Shown here one piece after another: positions 1 to 10,440 of a DNA stretch of 64,000 nt (its first letter is position 1; every line of letters starts with the position of its first letter). This DNA is from Hydractinia symbiolongicarpus (Eukaryota; Cnidaria; Hydrozoa; Anthoathecata; Hydractiniidae). The stretch lies in contig NC_079880.1 of assembly GCF_029227915.1 (NCBI RefSeq), positions 8,519,501 through 8,583,500 on the forward strand. The letters run 5' to 3'. The notes under the pieces were generated by a model that saw only the letters and a program-made list of their open reading frames with translations, ran no database searches and was not told the origin of the DNA. The position numbers were made by a program, and so were the translations under genes.

Positions 1-2099
1 TCCGCCACGAGACTCGCCTATCGCAGACAGACAGACAAAATACGGCTATTATTAAAGAGATAAGTTTGTTTTTACACAAAAACATTGTTTCTTCTTCGCA
101 ATTATTATTATGCACAGCATTTCCTTGTTTTATGTTTGTTTTTCTGCTCAAAGAAAAAGACGGAGTCGACATTTACAAAACCATTGCATCTTTAAATGGC
201 AAGTAAACAAATGGTATCTGTCACGGTAGAACCATGTGACATGACCACGTGTTATAGATACATTATGTTTCCGCATGACCATTTCTTGTTTGGAAATTCC
301 TGAAATTTTATTAAAGCAAGATCTTGTCGTTTATAGCACAAAGCCTTCGTGATTGTAATTAAATTAATTAATTAATTAAAAAAGGAATTATGTTATTTTG
401 AATTTGTGAAACAACGCCTTCATTCTGGAGCAAGACAAAAAAAATTGAATAAGATTCCGCAGCAAAGGATAATATGTGCTTGAAACTTAGATTAAGTGAA
501 GGTTTAGCTGGGTGTTCTGGCTGGCGTTTCCCAGAATGCTATGCAAAATTTCTAACAACAACAACGACAAAAAAATTAAATAAACGACGATTTTTGAATA
601 CATTGGTGTTTTTTTTAGTTTCAGAGTTTTACAATTCCTCTCCAACTTTCATATCAACTTTATCTCTTGAAAGTGACTCCATTAGTTTCTGTTTGTATTA
701 ACGCCACAAAGAACCACGGGAATTGTGATAGTAATGTATTAAAGTAAGATTATAGTATCAACGATGGAGAGTGCGAAACTGAGTGACTTGTTCAGAGCGG
801 GACTGAAAACATGCAATGAGAAAATGTCGTACGTCATTATGTAACTACTGCTCTGACAATATTACAAATGACAACGAGCTGGTAACGCAAAATTTAGAAA
901 AAAACTTATATTATCTTTTTCTGCGTGCTTTGATCAATACAACTGGTACTTCTTTCTCAGCTGTGTAATACAATAAGCAGGGGGGGGGGGGGGGCGTGTT
1001 ATTAAACGGGTGGGTCAGGATGTTAGCTAGCTTGCGTCAATGATGGTAAGTAAATACCAGCAAACACCCTGAATGTAGGAACGTTCAAAACAAAAAAATT
1101 GACCATCAAGAGCTGATTCATTGGAAGAAATAAGTAAGCGGAGCGGGGGTGGGGTGGGGCTAATAAGGTGTGGGTGGGTGTTAAAAAAATCTGAAAATTA
1201 ATAATTATTAAGCACCCGAGAGTAATGACATTTTTACTTCATTAAAATATTTGACATTCTTCCCACGTATTACCAGCAAACTTTGTTTTTGGGAGTTTAC
1301 CCTGATCTGGCACATGCACATTGAAAAAATTAATAAGTTTTTCCGTCGTAGATGGTCCAGTTTTGTAAGGTCGGTATTGCTGAGGGATTGCAGGAATCTA
1401 CGGCAGGTGAAATCAAATCTGAATTTTCGCTCACATTGTTCCCGGTTGCTACAGACTTGTAAACGTGTAAAATAAAAATTTTCCCAAACACAGAAATAAT
1501 AGAACGCGAGTAAACTGTAATATTATAGCTATAAGGTTTATAAAGGTGGAACAAACAACATAACAGTCGTAAAAAAATGTATTTCTTGAAGTACCTTTCT
1601 TGCGATATTTTTTTCCCTACAGCATGCAGGTTAAAAAACAAAACAATTACATTGTTTTTCAAGACATTCATATTTCTTTTCAGCCATTTAATCTTTGTAG
1701 GATTATGAAAAACAATGAGAAAAGATACACCTGTTTCAAATTAACAGAAGAAAAAATAATCAACGCAATTTAAAGAAATTCATAAAACTCTTTTACACAA
1801 TTGTCCTAATTAATTCGAAGCGGTGTAAAATAAAAAATGGTAACCAATATAACCTCGCAAATAATTCGAAGACATGATCAGTAACAACACGTAACAGTCC
1901 TGTGTAAACTAATGAATAAGAACACAGGTTTTCTCAAACTAATTTATACTCGAACACAGTATATAAAAAAGGGTGACAATATAAAGATTTACATTTTACA
2001 TACACATTTGAATTTTATAAAATTCATTTTTCAGTTAATCATGGTACGTCTCATTTAATACTTAGGATCCCATGTTTATTATATTAATATACTGATAAT
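1..2099. other. Intergenic DNA, no gene supported
   Basis: AT-rich sequence with only short frames that look like chance. A run of 15 G lies at 980-994 and a TTAA-type simple repeat near 361-380. The first 60 bases carry CAGACAGACAGAC followed by a TATTATTA-rich stretch, resembling the tail near 11290-11330, possibly the 3' end of a dispersed retroelement. Nothing else recognised. Confidence 0.5.
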
Positions 2100-4562
2100 T
2101 TATTCGTTGTATTGCTCGTTAGTACAAGTCCTTACATGATCCCAATACAATGAAGACGGCATTCTGGCATTACAATGTTCACAAGTATACAAGTTATCAC
2201 GTATAGAAATGCCTAAGTTTTCCATATAAGTTGGAGATCTAACATTTTGTCGCAAATCAGGTGTTGACTGGTTACGTTTATACACTGGAGAGTTTTCTGT
2301 GGGAGGATTTCTTTTTTCTTCTGTACCATGTCCTCGTTTTACTTCTGGACCATCAGAAACTACGATTTCTTTTGGCATATTCATCCATTGCGGGCCAGCC
2401 ATAGGAGAATTTGTAATATAAGGTTCCGATGGAGGTGGACCACGACCCTAAAATAATGGTAATATTGAAAAATTGTCCGCCCTTTGAAACTTAGTTTTGA
2501 TATCAATGCAAGAAAGCACAGAGAGCCTGGCAGTAATAAGAATACTCACCAATGGTACAAATTGATGTCTCTGATGTTCGTCCAATGGCTCCCTTGCATA
2601 ACTTGATGATGCAGTCTGTCCAACCTGCTTTGAGTTTAACTGAAAAAAAAAAAGAAAAAAAGTACATTTTTCAAACCACCCTTAATAACAAGGTCAAAAT
2701 ATTAGCTTAACCTTAATAGACGAAAGCTTTCCATTTTTTTGCAACAATCCTAATCGTGTAAACATGTCAAGTTTAATACAAAACACTTTAAATCTTGCAG
2801 TTACATTTTTGAACGAAAAAGTTGAGGTATATATATATATATGTATGTACGGCTTTGTGCTTGCGTTATAAAGAGAACCTCATGCAAGTAGAACCAGCAA
2901 AATAAAAAAATTACAAGAAGATTTTTGAATTTTTAGTTTAGTTCAGGTTTAGAAAACTTACTAGATAGGTAGTTTTTTGTTGCACTTTAATAATTGTTTA
3001 AAACTAACCAAAACACTTTGTAAACATAGTTATCTTCAAATATATTTATTGCAATTGTAATGCTTAATTCTTTTTAAGTTTTTTTTAAATTTATGACCCT
3101 TAAAAATGCATAAAAAAATTGAAAAAAAATATATTTTGCTTTATTTTATTGGGTAACTAAATCTAGAACAATCACAAAAATTATTATTACATACCTCTCT
3201 TAGCTTATCATATTGACTTTGTATAATGGATTTGAGTTTTGTATTTTCCTTCTTACAGTTTTCATAATCTTGAAGTTTCGTACGACAATTGTTTAACTCA
3301 TTTTCCATTTCATCCATTTCCATTTTAAATTGTCGAGCCTCATTATTAGCTTGTGTAAGCTATAAAATTGATAAATAGATAAACAAACAAGTCTTATAAA
3401 GTATATAACATATAGAACTAAGTCATATATATATATTTTAAGTATAACTTACTGCTGTTGTCCAGGATGCAATTTCATTAGATTGTACTTCATTATTCTT
3501 ATTTGCTTTCTCCACTTGGTCAACAAGATCATTATGAAACTGCTTCAGATTTTGTATTTCACTGTTACTTTTCGATAATTCTAAATTCAATTTGTTATTT
3601 TCCACTTCCAAAATTTTATATTTTTTTTCCATCTCAAAGATTTCAGCCTTGGCAGCATTGAAGTCCGAGATTTTGAATGGACCGCTGGAAAAAGTACCCA
3701 AACCAGAGTCACACTGGCTATCAGCTGAGTACTGTGATGTTGGCAAATTTACAGGTTCAATGTCTGGTCCAACAATTGACATTACATCTGTATTTGTGCC
3801 CTGGTCATTGCTCAAAGGTATTGTGAGAAATTCTGGAATTTCATCCTCCAGTCCTTTTAACTGACTAAAAAAGTTTGTTTCGTCCTCATTATATGCCTTA
3901 ATAAATCTCTTTGTTAAATCTGTGGTTAGGGCATCAAATTTTGCTTTTAAATATTCCATCACATTATGCTTCTGAATTAAATAAGACTTTAGTTCTGTGT
4001 TATCTTTCTGCAGAGAACTAACTTTTTGTTGAAGTCTAAATAGTTCTTTGTGAATAGAGTTAAATCCAACTTTTTCATCTAGTAATTGTTCTAGTCGTCT
4101 ATTTTCTTTGAACTTTCTTTCAAGCTCCAGTTTTAGAGAAGAGACATGTTCCTGTGTTTGATCTAACTGTTTGATAATCTCTGCACCCTTCTTGTTTTTC
4201 AACTCTTCATTCCATTTATTTATCAGCATACTGTTTTCTTTGAGTAACATATCAGTTATTCTTTTAACTGAAGAGTCATAAAAAATTTCAGCTGCATTCT
4301 TTGATTTATTCGAATTTATTCTTGAAAGTCGATCATTAGCATCATTAGCATTATTCCTCCAATGGTACAACTGTATACTAAGTTTACGGTTTTCTTTTGT
4401 CAAAATTTCATTTTGCTGTACGAGCCATTTGCTTGCATCAACAGTTTGTTTACTGTTTAATTTTGTATCTTCTAACTCTTTTGACAATGCTTGAATAACA
4501 ACCTTGTGTCTTTCATTTTCTGCTTTTATATCTTCTGTGTTTGGAAATGATTTTTGTGCCAT
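2100..4562 (-). CDS. Coiled-coil protein with C-terminal C2HC zinc finger (4 exons)
   Basis: Predicted host gene on the minus strand. Exons are 3453-4562, 3195-3359, 2550-2639 and 2100-2447. All introns have GT donors and AG acceptors (GTAAGT, GTATGT, GTGAGT) and all junctions are phase 0, giving 570 residues. Residues 1 to about 430 are mostly heptad-rich coiled coil, with a Ser/Asp-rich break around residues 255-300. A Pro/Ser-rich region follows, then a zinc finger with C544, C547, H559 and C563 (CX2CX11HX3C), eight residues before the end. Coiled coil plus a terminal C2HC finger recalls NEMO, optineurin and TAX1BP1, but I do not see a clear UBAN motif, so the family is not assigned. The start is the first ATG of the open exon; a 5' non-coding exon further upstream is possible. 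Confidence 0.75.
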
Positions 4563-5244
4563 TTCAATGTTTTCTATTTAGTCAGCTAGCTTACCTAGTT
4601 ATCAATCTTATATTCCTAAAAAATGAGTAAATCATAACATACAACATATATAAAAACAGTTTGCTTGGTAAGTCCTGTAATCTTTAAGATACAACAAACT
4701 TATTTCCCGGTGTAAACTTCTGCACGTTTTCTTGGAGGTAGGAAGGGAGGGACCCAAGTTAAGTTTTTTTTTTTGTACTTACCATATTATGGGAAATTCT
4801 TTAAAAAAGACACAGGTCCGCTTTGCACGTAAAATTGATCGCTGGTATGAAGTAAATATAACAGTAATTACCCTTGAAAATGATTGTTTCTGGGACTTTC
4901 TCTTCCTTGTTTTGTTTTTACTAGGATTCCCTTTGCAAGGTTAATTCCCAAAATTAGCGAGGAAAAAGATAATCGAGACAAGTCAGTTGGCAGCGAGAAG
5001 CGTAAACCTCGTTCCCATTTTTTTTTATCTTTTAGTGTTTTATATATATAGTTGCAACCTCGTTCCCAGGGCAAAAGGCCCTGGAACAGGCTGGTCACAT
5101 GATCGCTTATAACTTATGATAATTTTAACCCAAAAATAATTTATGAACAGTTTTGCCCTGTAGAAATTTGTGTCTGGCCTGCGCGGGAGTTTTATGTAAC
5201 AAGAGTACAACAAATATGGCGGCGGTCGATTTATTTTATCGTAG
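4563..5244. other. Intergenic DNA upstream of the coiled-coil gene
   Basis: Contains the likely promoter and 5' UTR of the minus-strand coiled-coil gene; no TATA box stands out. At 5050-5090 there is a CCTCGTTCCCAGGGC motif followed closely by its partial inverse (GGCCCTGGAAC), the look of a degraded short inverted-repeat element. No gene seen. Confidence 0.35.
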
Positions 5245-5426
5245 TGTATATTCGTACGCACTTTTGCCCATTTTTGAGTACGTATATGTTCATCCGCTAT
5301 TCGTACGTAAAGTGCTTTAGGGTTAGGGTTAGGGTTAGGATTCTTTTTCCTTTTTTCTACGTATGAATAGCGCTACGCACTAATAATACGCACTTTATGT
5401 CATATTAAAGTGCGTACGAATATACA
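5245..5426. repeat. Short inverted-repeat element (MITE-like) containing a telomeric repeat
   Basis: The ends are inverted copies: TGTATATTCGTACGCACTTT from 5245, and its reverse complement ending near 5426. Between them lies about 140 bp without coding capacity, including almost four TTAGGG units at 5317-5339 and further partial copies of the GTACG/CGTAC motif. The structure fits a non-autonomous DNA transposon. The target-site duplication is not clear, so the exact ends could shift by a few bases. Confidence 0.6.
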
Positions 5427-5698
5427 GTTCCTTATTTTGTAGAGTGGATAAAAAGACCAGCTACAGTTTGCACTAACTTTAGGGAGGCTTGTTTGAGAAA
5501 TATGTTAAAAAAAGACACCATTTTTAGTTCTACATGATTTCAAGCAAATTTATCTTAATAATTAAGTTGATATATGTGAGGTGTCTTCCCCAGCAACTGA
5601 TAGTTCTAGCTGCCAGATTACCGTCCAAATTGCGTGAACGTCTTAATTAATAGCTAGTAACCAATGTATCAATGTTGTTAAATTCATTATCCTAATTG
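5427..5698. other. Spacer before the LTR element
   Basis: AT-rich sequence with no coding potential. It ends in GGCAC (5699-5703), which is one copy of the target-site duplication of the LTR retrotransposon. Confidence 0.5.
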
Positions 5699-5703
5699 GG
5701 CAC

Positions 5704-5853
5704 TGTGATATCTGCGTTGCCTCTCGCGCACGCGGAGCTTACATGCCTTCCGACATCGCCTTTGCTTTTATATTTTGTTACGGATCTGTAGGTCATTGTT
5801 TAGTAGATCGTAAGATGGACCTGAAAAGTAAACATATGTTTTGAATCATCACA
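5704..5853 (+). repeat. Left LTR of the gypsy element
   Basis: 150 bp, TG...CA ends with a 6-bp inverted repeat (TGTGAT/ATCACA). It includes a TATA-like CTTTTATATTTT stretch about 80 bp in, the likely promoter. No difference from the right LTR was found by eye. Confidence 0.95.
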
Positions 5854-6014
5854 CTGGCGCTGCGAGTTTATCTTTGTTAATCCTGACGAATCTCCCTACA
5901 TACAGGACAATTTTACTTTTTCTACTTCCTTTGTGATATCTAGAACGATATTATTCAATTATTTCTGCTTACCCACTTCGAGAGCTAGCCACAGAGACGT
6001 GTTGTGTTTACATT

Positions 6015-9000
6015 ATGGCTAGGGCAGTGGACATCAGTTGTCCTCCACACTTTGATACAAATGGCGACGTTACTAGTCTAGGCACCCGCTGGAAGAGGTG
6101 GAGAAATGGGTTTGACCTGTATTTAGTAGCTGCAGGTATTACCGATAACACCCAGAAGAAAGCTCTTCTGTTACACTGTGCGGGTGAAGATTTACGTGAA
6201 CTTTTTGACACGTTACCTGAGCCAGAGGCCGCAGATGGCCAAAATGATTATGTTAAAGCATGCACTGCATTAGATACATATTTTCTTCCGAAGAAAAACA
6301 AACGCTACGAACGTCATGTATTTCGTACATGTGCCCAAAAGGAGTCAGAATCTATCTCACAATATGTCACACGTTTGCGAACACTGGCGAAAACATGTGA
6401 GTTCAGAGACATAGATGACGAGATAGTTGATCAAGTTATTGAAAAATGTACATCACGTAAACTCCGAAAACGCCTTTTAAAGGAGAGTGAGTTAACTTTG
6501 GTAAAACTATGCGACATTGCAACAATAATGGAAGCTGCTGATCACCAAGTGGCACAGTATACCAAATCGACTCTTAGTCGCAACCAAGAAGATGAAGATT
6601 CTGAGCAAGATGATGTAAATTTTATCTCAAGAAAGATAAAACGCACCGGTCTAAGAAAAAGTGGAATTGCTAAAACACCACCTACAATTCACACAGGACC
6701 GTCGCAGAATAATCAACCGTACTGTTACCGGTGTGGTAAAAAAGATCATCGTGCAGACAAATGCATTGTTACAAAAGGAAAGTCTTGTCACAAATGCGGA
6801 ATACAGGGACATTTTAGCAATGTATGTCGATCAACTAAGGCAACTGTTCGCTATGTCACTGCTGATACCTCCTCCTCGGATGATGATTTTGTGTTAGCCA
6901 TCGACAATGACCCTAACTGTCCCAACCATAAAAATTCCATGTACCCAGTAGATGTAGATGGACAACGTGTCAATGTGCTCATAGACAGTGGAAGTACCAT
7001 CAATGTAATCAGCAAAAGCACCCTTAGTGCACTAAAATTAAAGTCACCTATCCTTCCATACCACAAGAAAGTTTTTGCTTTTGGTGCGTCGTCACCGCTC
7101 AAAGTTAATGGCTGCATATGGGTTGTCGTTGGTGCTGGAGAGAAAGTCGTGTCTACCAGATTTGTTGTTGTACCACAATCTTCTGTCACCATATTGGGTG
7201 TGGAAACTGCTTGCAAATTGGACCTACTCCGAGTTGGCCCAGGTGGAACCATGAACGACAAGGTGAACCACATCTCTACCTCCGAGGACGGTGTATTAAA
7301 ACAACTGCTTTGCAATTATGGTGACAGGTTTGAGGGCCTTGGAAAACTGAAAGATGTCAACCTCAAAATCCAAATAGATCCCACGGTAACTCCAGTCGCA
7401 CAGAAAGCCAGACGTCTACCGATCCTAATGCAGCAACAACTGGACATGGAATTAGAAAAACTCTTAGAACTCGGTGTCATCGAGCCCATAGAATCACCAC
7501 CATCATGGGTTAATCCCCTTGTGATCGTACCTAAGAAAACACCTTCTGATGGCATACGTATGTGTGTTGACATGCGTGTTGCAAACACCGCAGTCATAAG
7601 AGAACCGTATCAGATACCAACTCTGGAAGAAGTGCTGCATGAGTTCAACGGGTGCACAGTGTTCACAAAGCTGGACCTGAACAAGGGATACCACCAAATT
7701 GCTCTAGACGAGGCTAGCAGAGACCTTACGGCCTTTGCAACACACCGTGGTATATTCAGATTCACAAGGCTGATATATGGAATCGCCTCTGCCGCTGAAC
7801 AGTATCAACGAGAATTGGAACTTGCACTATCAGGACTATCTAAAGTACGTAACATCTCAGATGATATCATTATTGGTGGCACTAGTAATCAAGATCTACT
7901 GGATCGCATGCAATGCGTATTTGAGCGTCTCCGAGAGAAAAATCTCACAGTAAACCTAAAGAAATGCGAGTTTCTGAAGACTGAGCTTATCTACATGGGT
8001 CACAAGTTGTCAAAAGATGGAATTGCACCGGATGAGAGGAAAGTACGAGCTATAGCTGACCTCAAACCACCAACTAATGTGAAAGAATTGCAATCCTTTC
8101 TCGGCATGGTGACATACTGCTCCAAATTCTTATCACACTTCTCAACTGTGACTGCACCATTGCGTCAACTACTCAGCAAAGACACCAAATGGAGCTGGGG
8201 TGATGCGCAACGACAAGCGTTCAATGATCTTAAGATCATGCTGTTATCCAGTGCGACACTTGCTTACTATCAACCTAACGCATACACCGAAATCTTTACT
8301 GATGCATCCCCTGTTGGGCTTGGCGCAGTTATAATGCAACGTCAGCCAGATGGTATCTTAAAACCAATTGGATATGCCAGTCGCTCACTACTAAATGCAG
8401 AAACAAGATATAGCCAGATTGAAAAGGAGTGCTTGGCTATCCTATTTGCAATAGAGCGGTTTCGAATCTATCTTTATGGTATAGAATTTGTTGTTAAAAC
8501 CGACCACAAGCCGCTAGTGACAATGTTCTCCCCTCGTAGGAAACAGCTTCCACCACGCATTGAACGCTGGGTTATGAGACTCATGCCATACGCATTCAAG
8601 GTTGAGTATCACCCAGGCAGAACCAATGGAGCAGATTACCTGTCACGGTCAAACCCGATGCAAGACAATACACCATCGCACCGAATGACTGAGGAATTTG
8701 TCAACTTTATTCAAAGTAAACAACTACCAGTTGCCATACCAAAGAAAGACATTCGTGATGCACAGAATGATGATCCTGCCATTGCCCTCATTAAGAAACA
8801 CCTTGCATCTGGAACCATTCCAAAATTGGATGTTATTAGAGAGTATTATCCCTCACGTTTGCAACTATCCATTGTCAATGACATTCTCATGTTTGCCAAC
8901 AAAATTGTCATCCCGCCAACCCTGCGAGAAAGCATCATCTCCATTGCACATGAAGGACATCAGGGACAAGTACGCACAAAACAACGTCTGCGGAAAAAAG

Positions 9001-9899
9001 TATGGTGGCCACGCATGGGCTCCTCGGTTGAAGCCCACATTAAGTCATGTCATGGATGTCAAGTCACCGCTGGTGCACAAATCAAAACTCCAGTAGTAAT
9101 GACAGAAATACCTGATTCAGCTTGGTTGATGTTGGGTTGTGACCTTTGCGGTCCGTTCCCTACTGGTGAACACCTGCTAGTATGCATTGACTATTACAGC
9201 AGATATCCCGAGGTAGAGCTTATCCGCCGAATAACTGCTGCTAATATCGTTGACAAACTTCGTAAAATGTTTTGTCGTTATGGTGCGCCAGAGATAATAG
9301 TGACCGACAATGGACCACAATTCCGGAGCAATACAGATTTCGCTACTTTGATGAAAGAATTTGGGGTGGAGCACCGCAAAGTTACCCCATATCATCCTGA
9401 GGCAAATGGTGAGGTTGAAAGGTTCAACAGAAATCTGAAGAAAACCATCCAAGCTGCAATTGCTGAAAATCAGAACTGGCGAACTGCCCTCCAGAATTAC
9501 CTATTAGCATACCGTACCACACCGCACGCAACCACTGGTGCCACTCCTGCAGAGCTTCTGTTTAACAGACCGGTTAAAGACAAGCTACCAGCCTCAACCA
9601 CAAGTTCCAAAAACACCATGTCTGTCGTTAAAAACCGAGACCGCATCCAAAAAGAGAGAATCGCGAAATATGCAGACAAACGCAACAATGCTCGCAGTCA
9701 TGTCATCCAACCTGGGCAAAAGGTTCTCGTGGCCAATCAGTCAACACATCGCAACAAATTTACCCCTAGATGGCGCGATGAACCTTGTACTGTTACTGCT
9801 GTAAAAGGAAATGCAATTTTCATTGAAGACGGTACAAAAACTATGATGCGCACTTCCTCTCACGTCAAACCCTACTTCATGCGAAATAACCAGCGGTGA
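6015..9899 (+). CDS. Gag-Pol polyprotein of the gypsy element
   Basis: A 1294-residue single frame, no Gag/Pol frameshift. Domains in order: capsid-like Gag (1 to ~215); two CCHC zinc knuckles (CYRCGKKDHRADKC near 236 and CHKCGIQGHFSNVC near 258); aspartic protease with DSG (near 325); reverse transcriptase with FTKLDLNKGYHQIALD (near 550) and an active site reading ISDDII instead of YxDD (near 613), which still keeps both aspartates; RNase H with TDAS (near 761); integrase with HHCC zinc-binding region (near 978 onward) and catalytic D, D and E in CDLCGP, TDNGPQF and NGEVERF (near 1041, 1096, 1132). All catalytic residues I can check are present. The protein copies element RNA into DNA and inserts it. 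Confidence 0.95.
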   Translation: MARAVDISCPPHFDTNGDVTSLGTRWKRWRNGFDLYLVAAGITDNTQKKALLLHCAGEDLRELFDTLPEPEAADGQNDYVKACTALDTYFLPKKNKRYERHVFRTCAQKESESISQYVTRLRTLAKTCEFRDIDDEIVDQVIEKCTSRKLRKRLLKESELTLVKLCDIATIMEAADHQVAQYTKSTLSRNQEDEDSEQDDVNFISRKIKRTGLRKSGIAKTPPTIHTGPSQNNQPYCYRCGKKDHRADKCIVTKGKSCHKCGIQGHFSNVCRSTKATVRYVTADTSSSDDDFVLAIDNDPNCPNHKNSMYPVDVDGQRVNVLIDSGSTINVISKSTLSALKLKSPILPYHKKVFAFGASSPLKVNGCIWVVVGAGEKVVSTRFVVVPQSSVTILGVETACKLDLLRVGPGGTMNDKVNHISTSEDGVLKQLLCNYGDRFEGLGKLKDVNLKIQIDPTVTPVAQKARRLPILMQQQLDMELEKLLELGVIEPIESPPSWVNPLVIVPKKTPSDGIRMCVDMRVANTAVIREPYQIPTLEEVLHEFNGCTVFTKLDLNKGYHQIALDEASRDLTAFATHRGIFRFTRLIYGIASAAEQYQRELELALSGLSKVRNISDDIIIGGTSNQDLLDRMQCVFERLREKNLTVNLKKCEFLKTELIYMGHKLSKDGIAPDERKVRAIADLKPPTNVKELQSFLGMVTYCSKFLSHFSTVTAPLRQLLSKDTKWSWGDAQRQAFNDLKIMLLSSATLAYYQPNAYTEIFTDASPVGLGAVIMQRQPDGILKPIGYASRSLLNAETRYSQIEKECLAILFAIERFRIYLYGIEFVVKTDHKPLVTMFSPRRKQLPPRIERWVMRLMPYAFKVEYHPGRTNGADYLSRSNPMQDNTPSHRMTEEFVNFIQSKQLPVAIPKKDIRDAQNDDPAIALIKKHLASGTIPKLDVIREYYPSRLQLSIVNDILMFANKIVIPPTLRESIISIAHEGHQGQVRTKQRLRKKVWWPRMGSSVEAHIKSCHGCQVTAGAQIKTPVVMTEIPDSAWLMLGCDLCGPFPTGEHLLVCIDYYSRYPEVELIRRITAANIVDKLRKMFCRYGAPEIIVTDNGPQFRSNTDFATLMKEFGVEHRKVTPYHPEANGEVERFNRNLKKTIQAAIAENQNWRTALQNYLLAYRTTPHATTGATPAELLFNRPVKDKLPASTTSSKNTMSVVKNRDRIQKERIAKYADKRNNARSHVIQPGQKVLVANQSTHRNKFTPRWRDEPCTVTAVKGNAIFIEDGTKTMMRTSSHVKPYFMRNNQR

Positions 9900-10178
9900 A
9901 ATAAACGACATCTTCAACAACCGACAGTGACAACCGATTCTGCAACAGAAAGCTCTGATGACGATTTTGACCTGCCACCAACTGTAAACGACCCTGGGAA
10001 CGAAACCGACTTGACGTCATCTGATGATACCGTTGTCACAGAAAGCCCATCCAGTGACGAGACCATTGCGTATGGCGAGGAAGAGGTGAATGATGAAGAA
10101 CTCTTCGTTCCAAATAGAAACACACGTACTCGAAACGTTAAACCACCACCTCGTTTCAAAGATTTCGTTACTGCGTAA
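9900..10178 (+). CDS. Acidic Pol C-terminal extension behind an in-frame stop
   Basis: Directly after the TGA at 9897-9899 the same frame stays open for 92 codons. The first ATG is at 9927. The product is rich in Asp, Glu, Ser and Thr and ends in a basic/proline motif, TRTRNVKPPPRFKDF, typical of the extreme C terminus of many gypsy Pol proteins. Either the TGA is a recent mutation in a longer Pol, or it is normally read through, or this is a separate small protein. The frame agreement favours one of the first two. Confidence 0.5.
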   Translation, partial: NKRHLQQPTVTTDSATESSDDDFDLPPTVNDPGNETDLTSSDDTVVTESPSSDETIAYGEEEVNDEELFVPNRNTRTRNVKPPPRFKDFVTA

Positions 10179-10285
10179 CTACGAACACATGAACTCAACT
10201 AGCCAGTTGTTGTGCTTTGCTGGTGCACATAGTCTTATGTTGATATTTAATTCTACTAGGAACCATTTTGTTAAGTTGGGAGAGA

Positions 10286-10435
10286 TGTGATATCTGCGTT
10301 GCCTCTCGCGCACGCGGAGCTTACATGCCTTCCGACATCGCCTTTGCTTTTATATTTTGTTACGGATCTGTAGGTCATTGTTTAGTAGATCGTAAGATGG
10401 ACCTGAAAAGTAAACATATGTTTTGAATCATCACA
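10286..10435 (+). repeat. Right LTR of the gypsy element
   Basis: 150 bp, identical by eye to the left LTR. Preceded by the purine-rich GTTGGGAGAGATG, the expected plus-strand primer site, and followed by the GGCAC target duplication. Confidence 0.95.
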
Positions 10436-10440
10436 GGCAC

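Larger units (their letters stand above)
5704..10435 (+). mobile_element. Ty3/gypsy LTR retrotransposon (K02A2.6-like), apparently recent
   Basis: A 4732-bp element with two 150-bp LTRs (5704-5853 and 10286-10435) that are identical by eye and begin TGTGAT and end ATCACA. The 5-bp target duplication GGCAC lies at 5699-5703 and 10436-10440. A primer-binding-like TGGCGCTGCGAG starts one base after the left LTR, and a purine-rich tract (GTTGGGAGAGATG) precedes the right LTR. One long frame encodes Gag-Pol. Identical LTRs and an open frame mean insertion was recent or the copy is under little decay, in contrast to the broken Polintons next to it. Confidence 0.95.
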
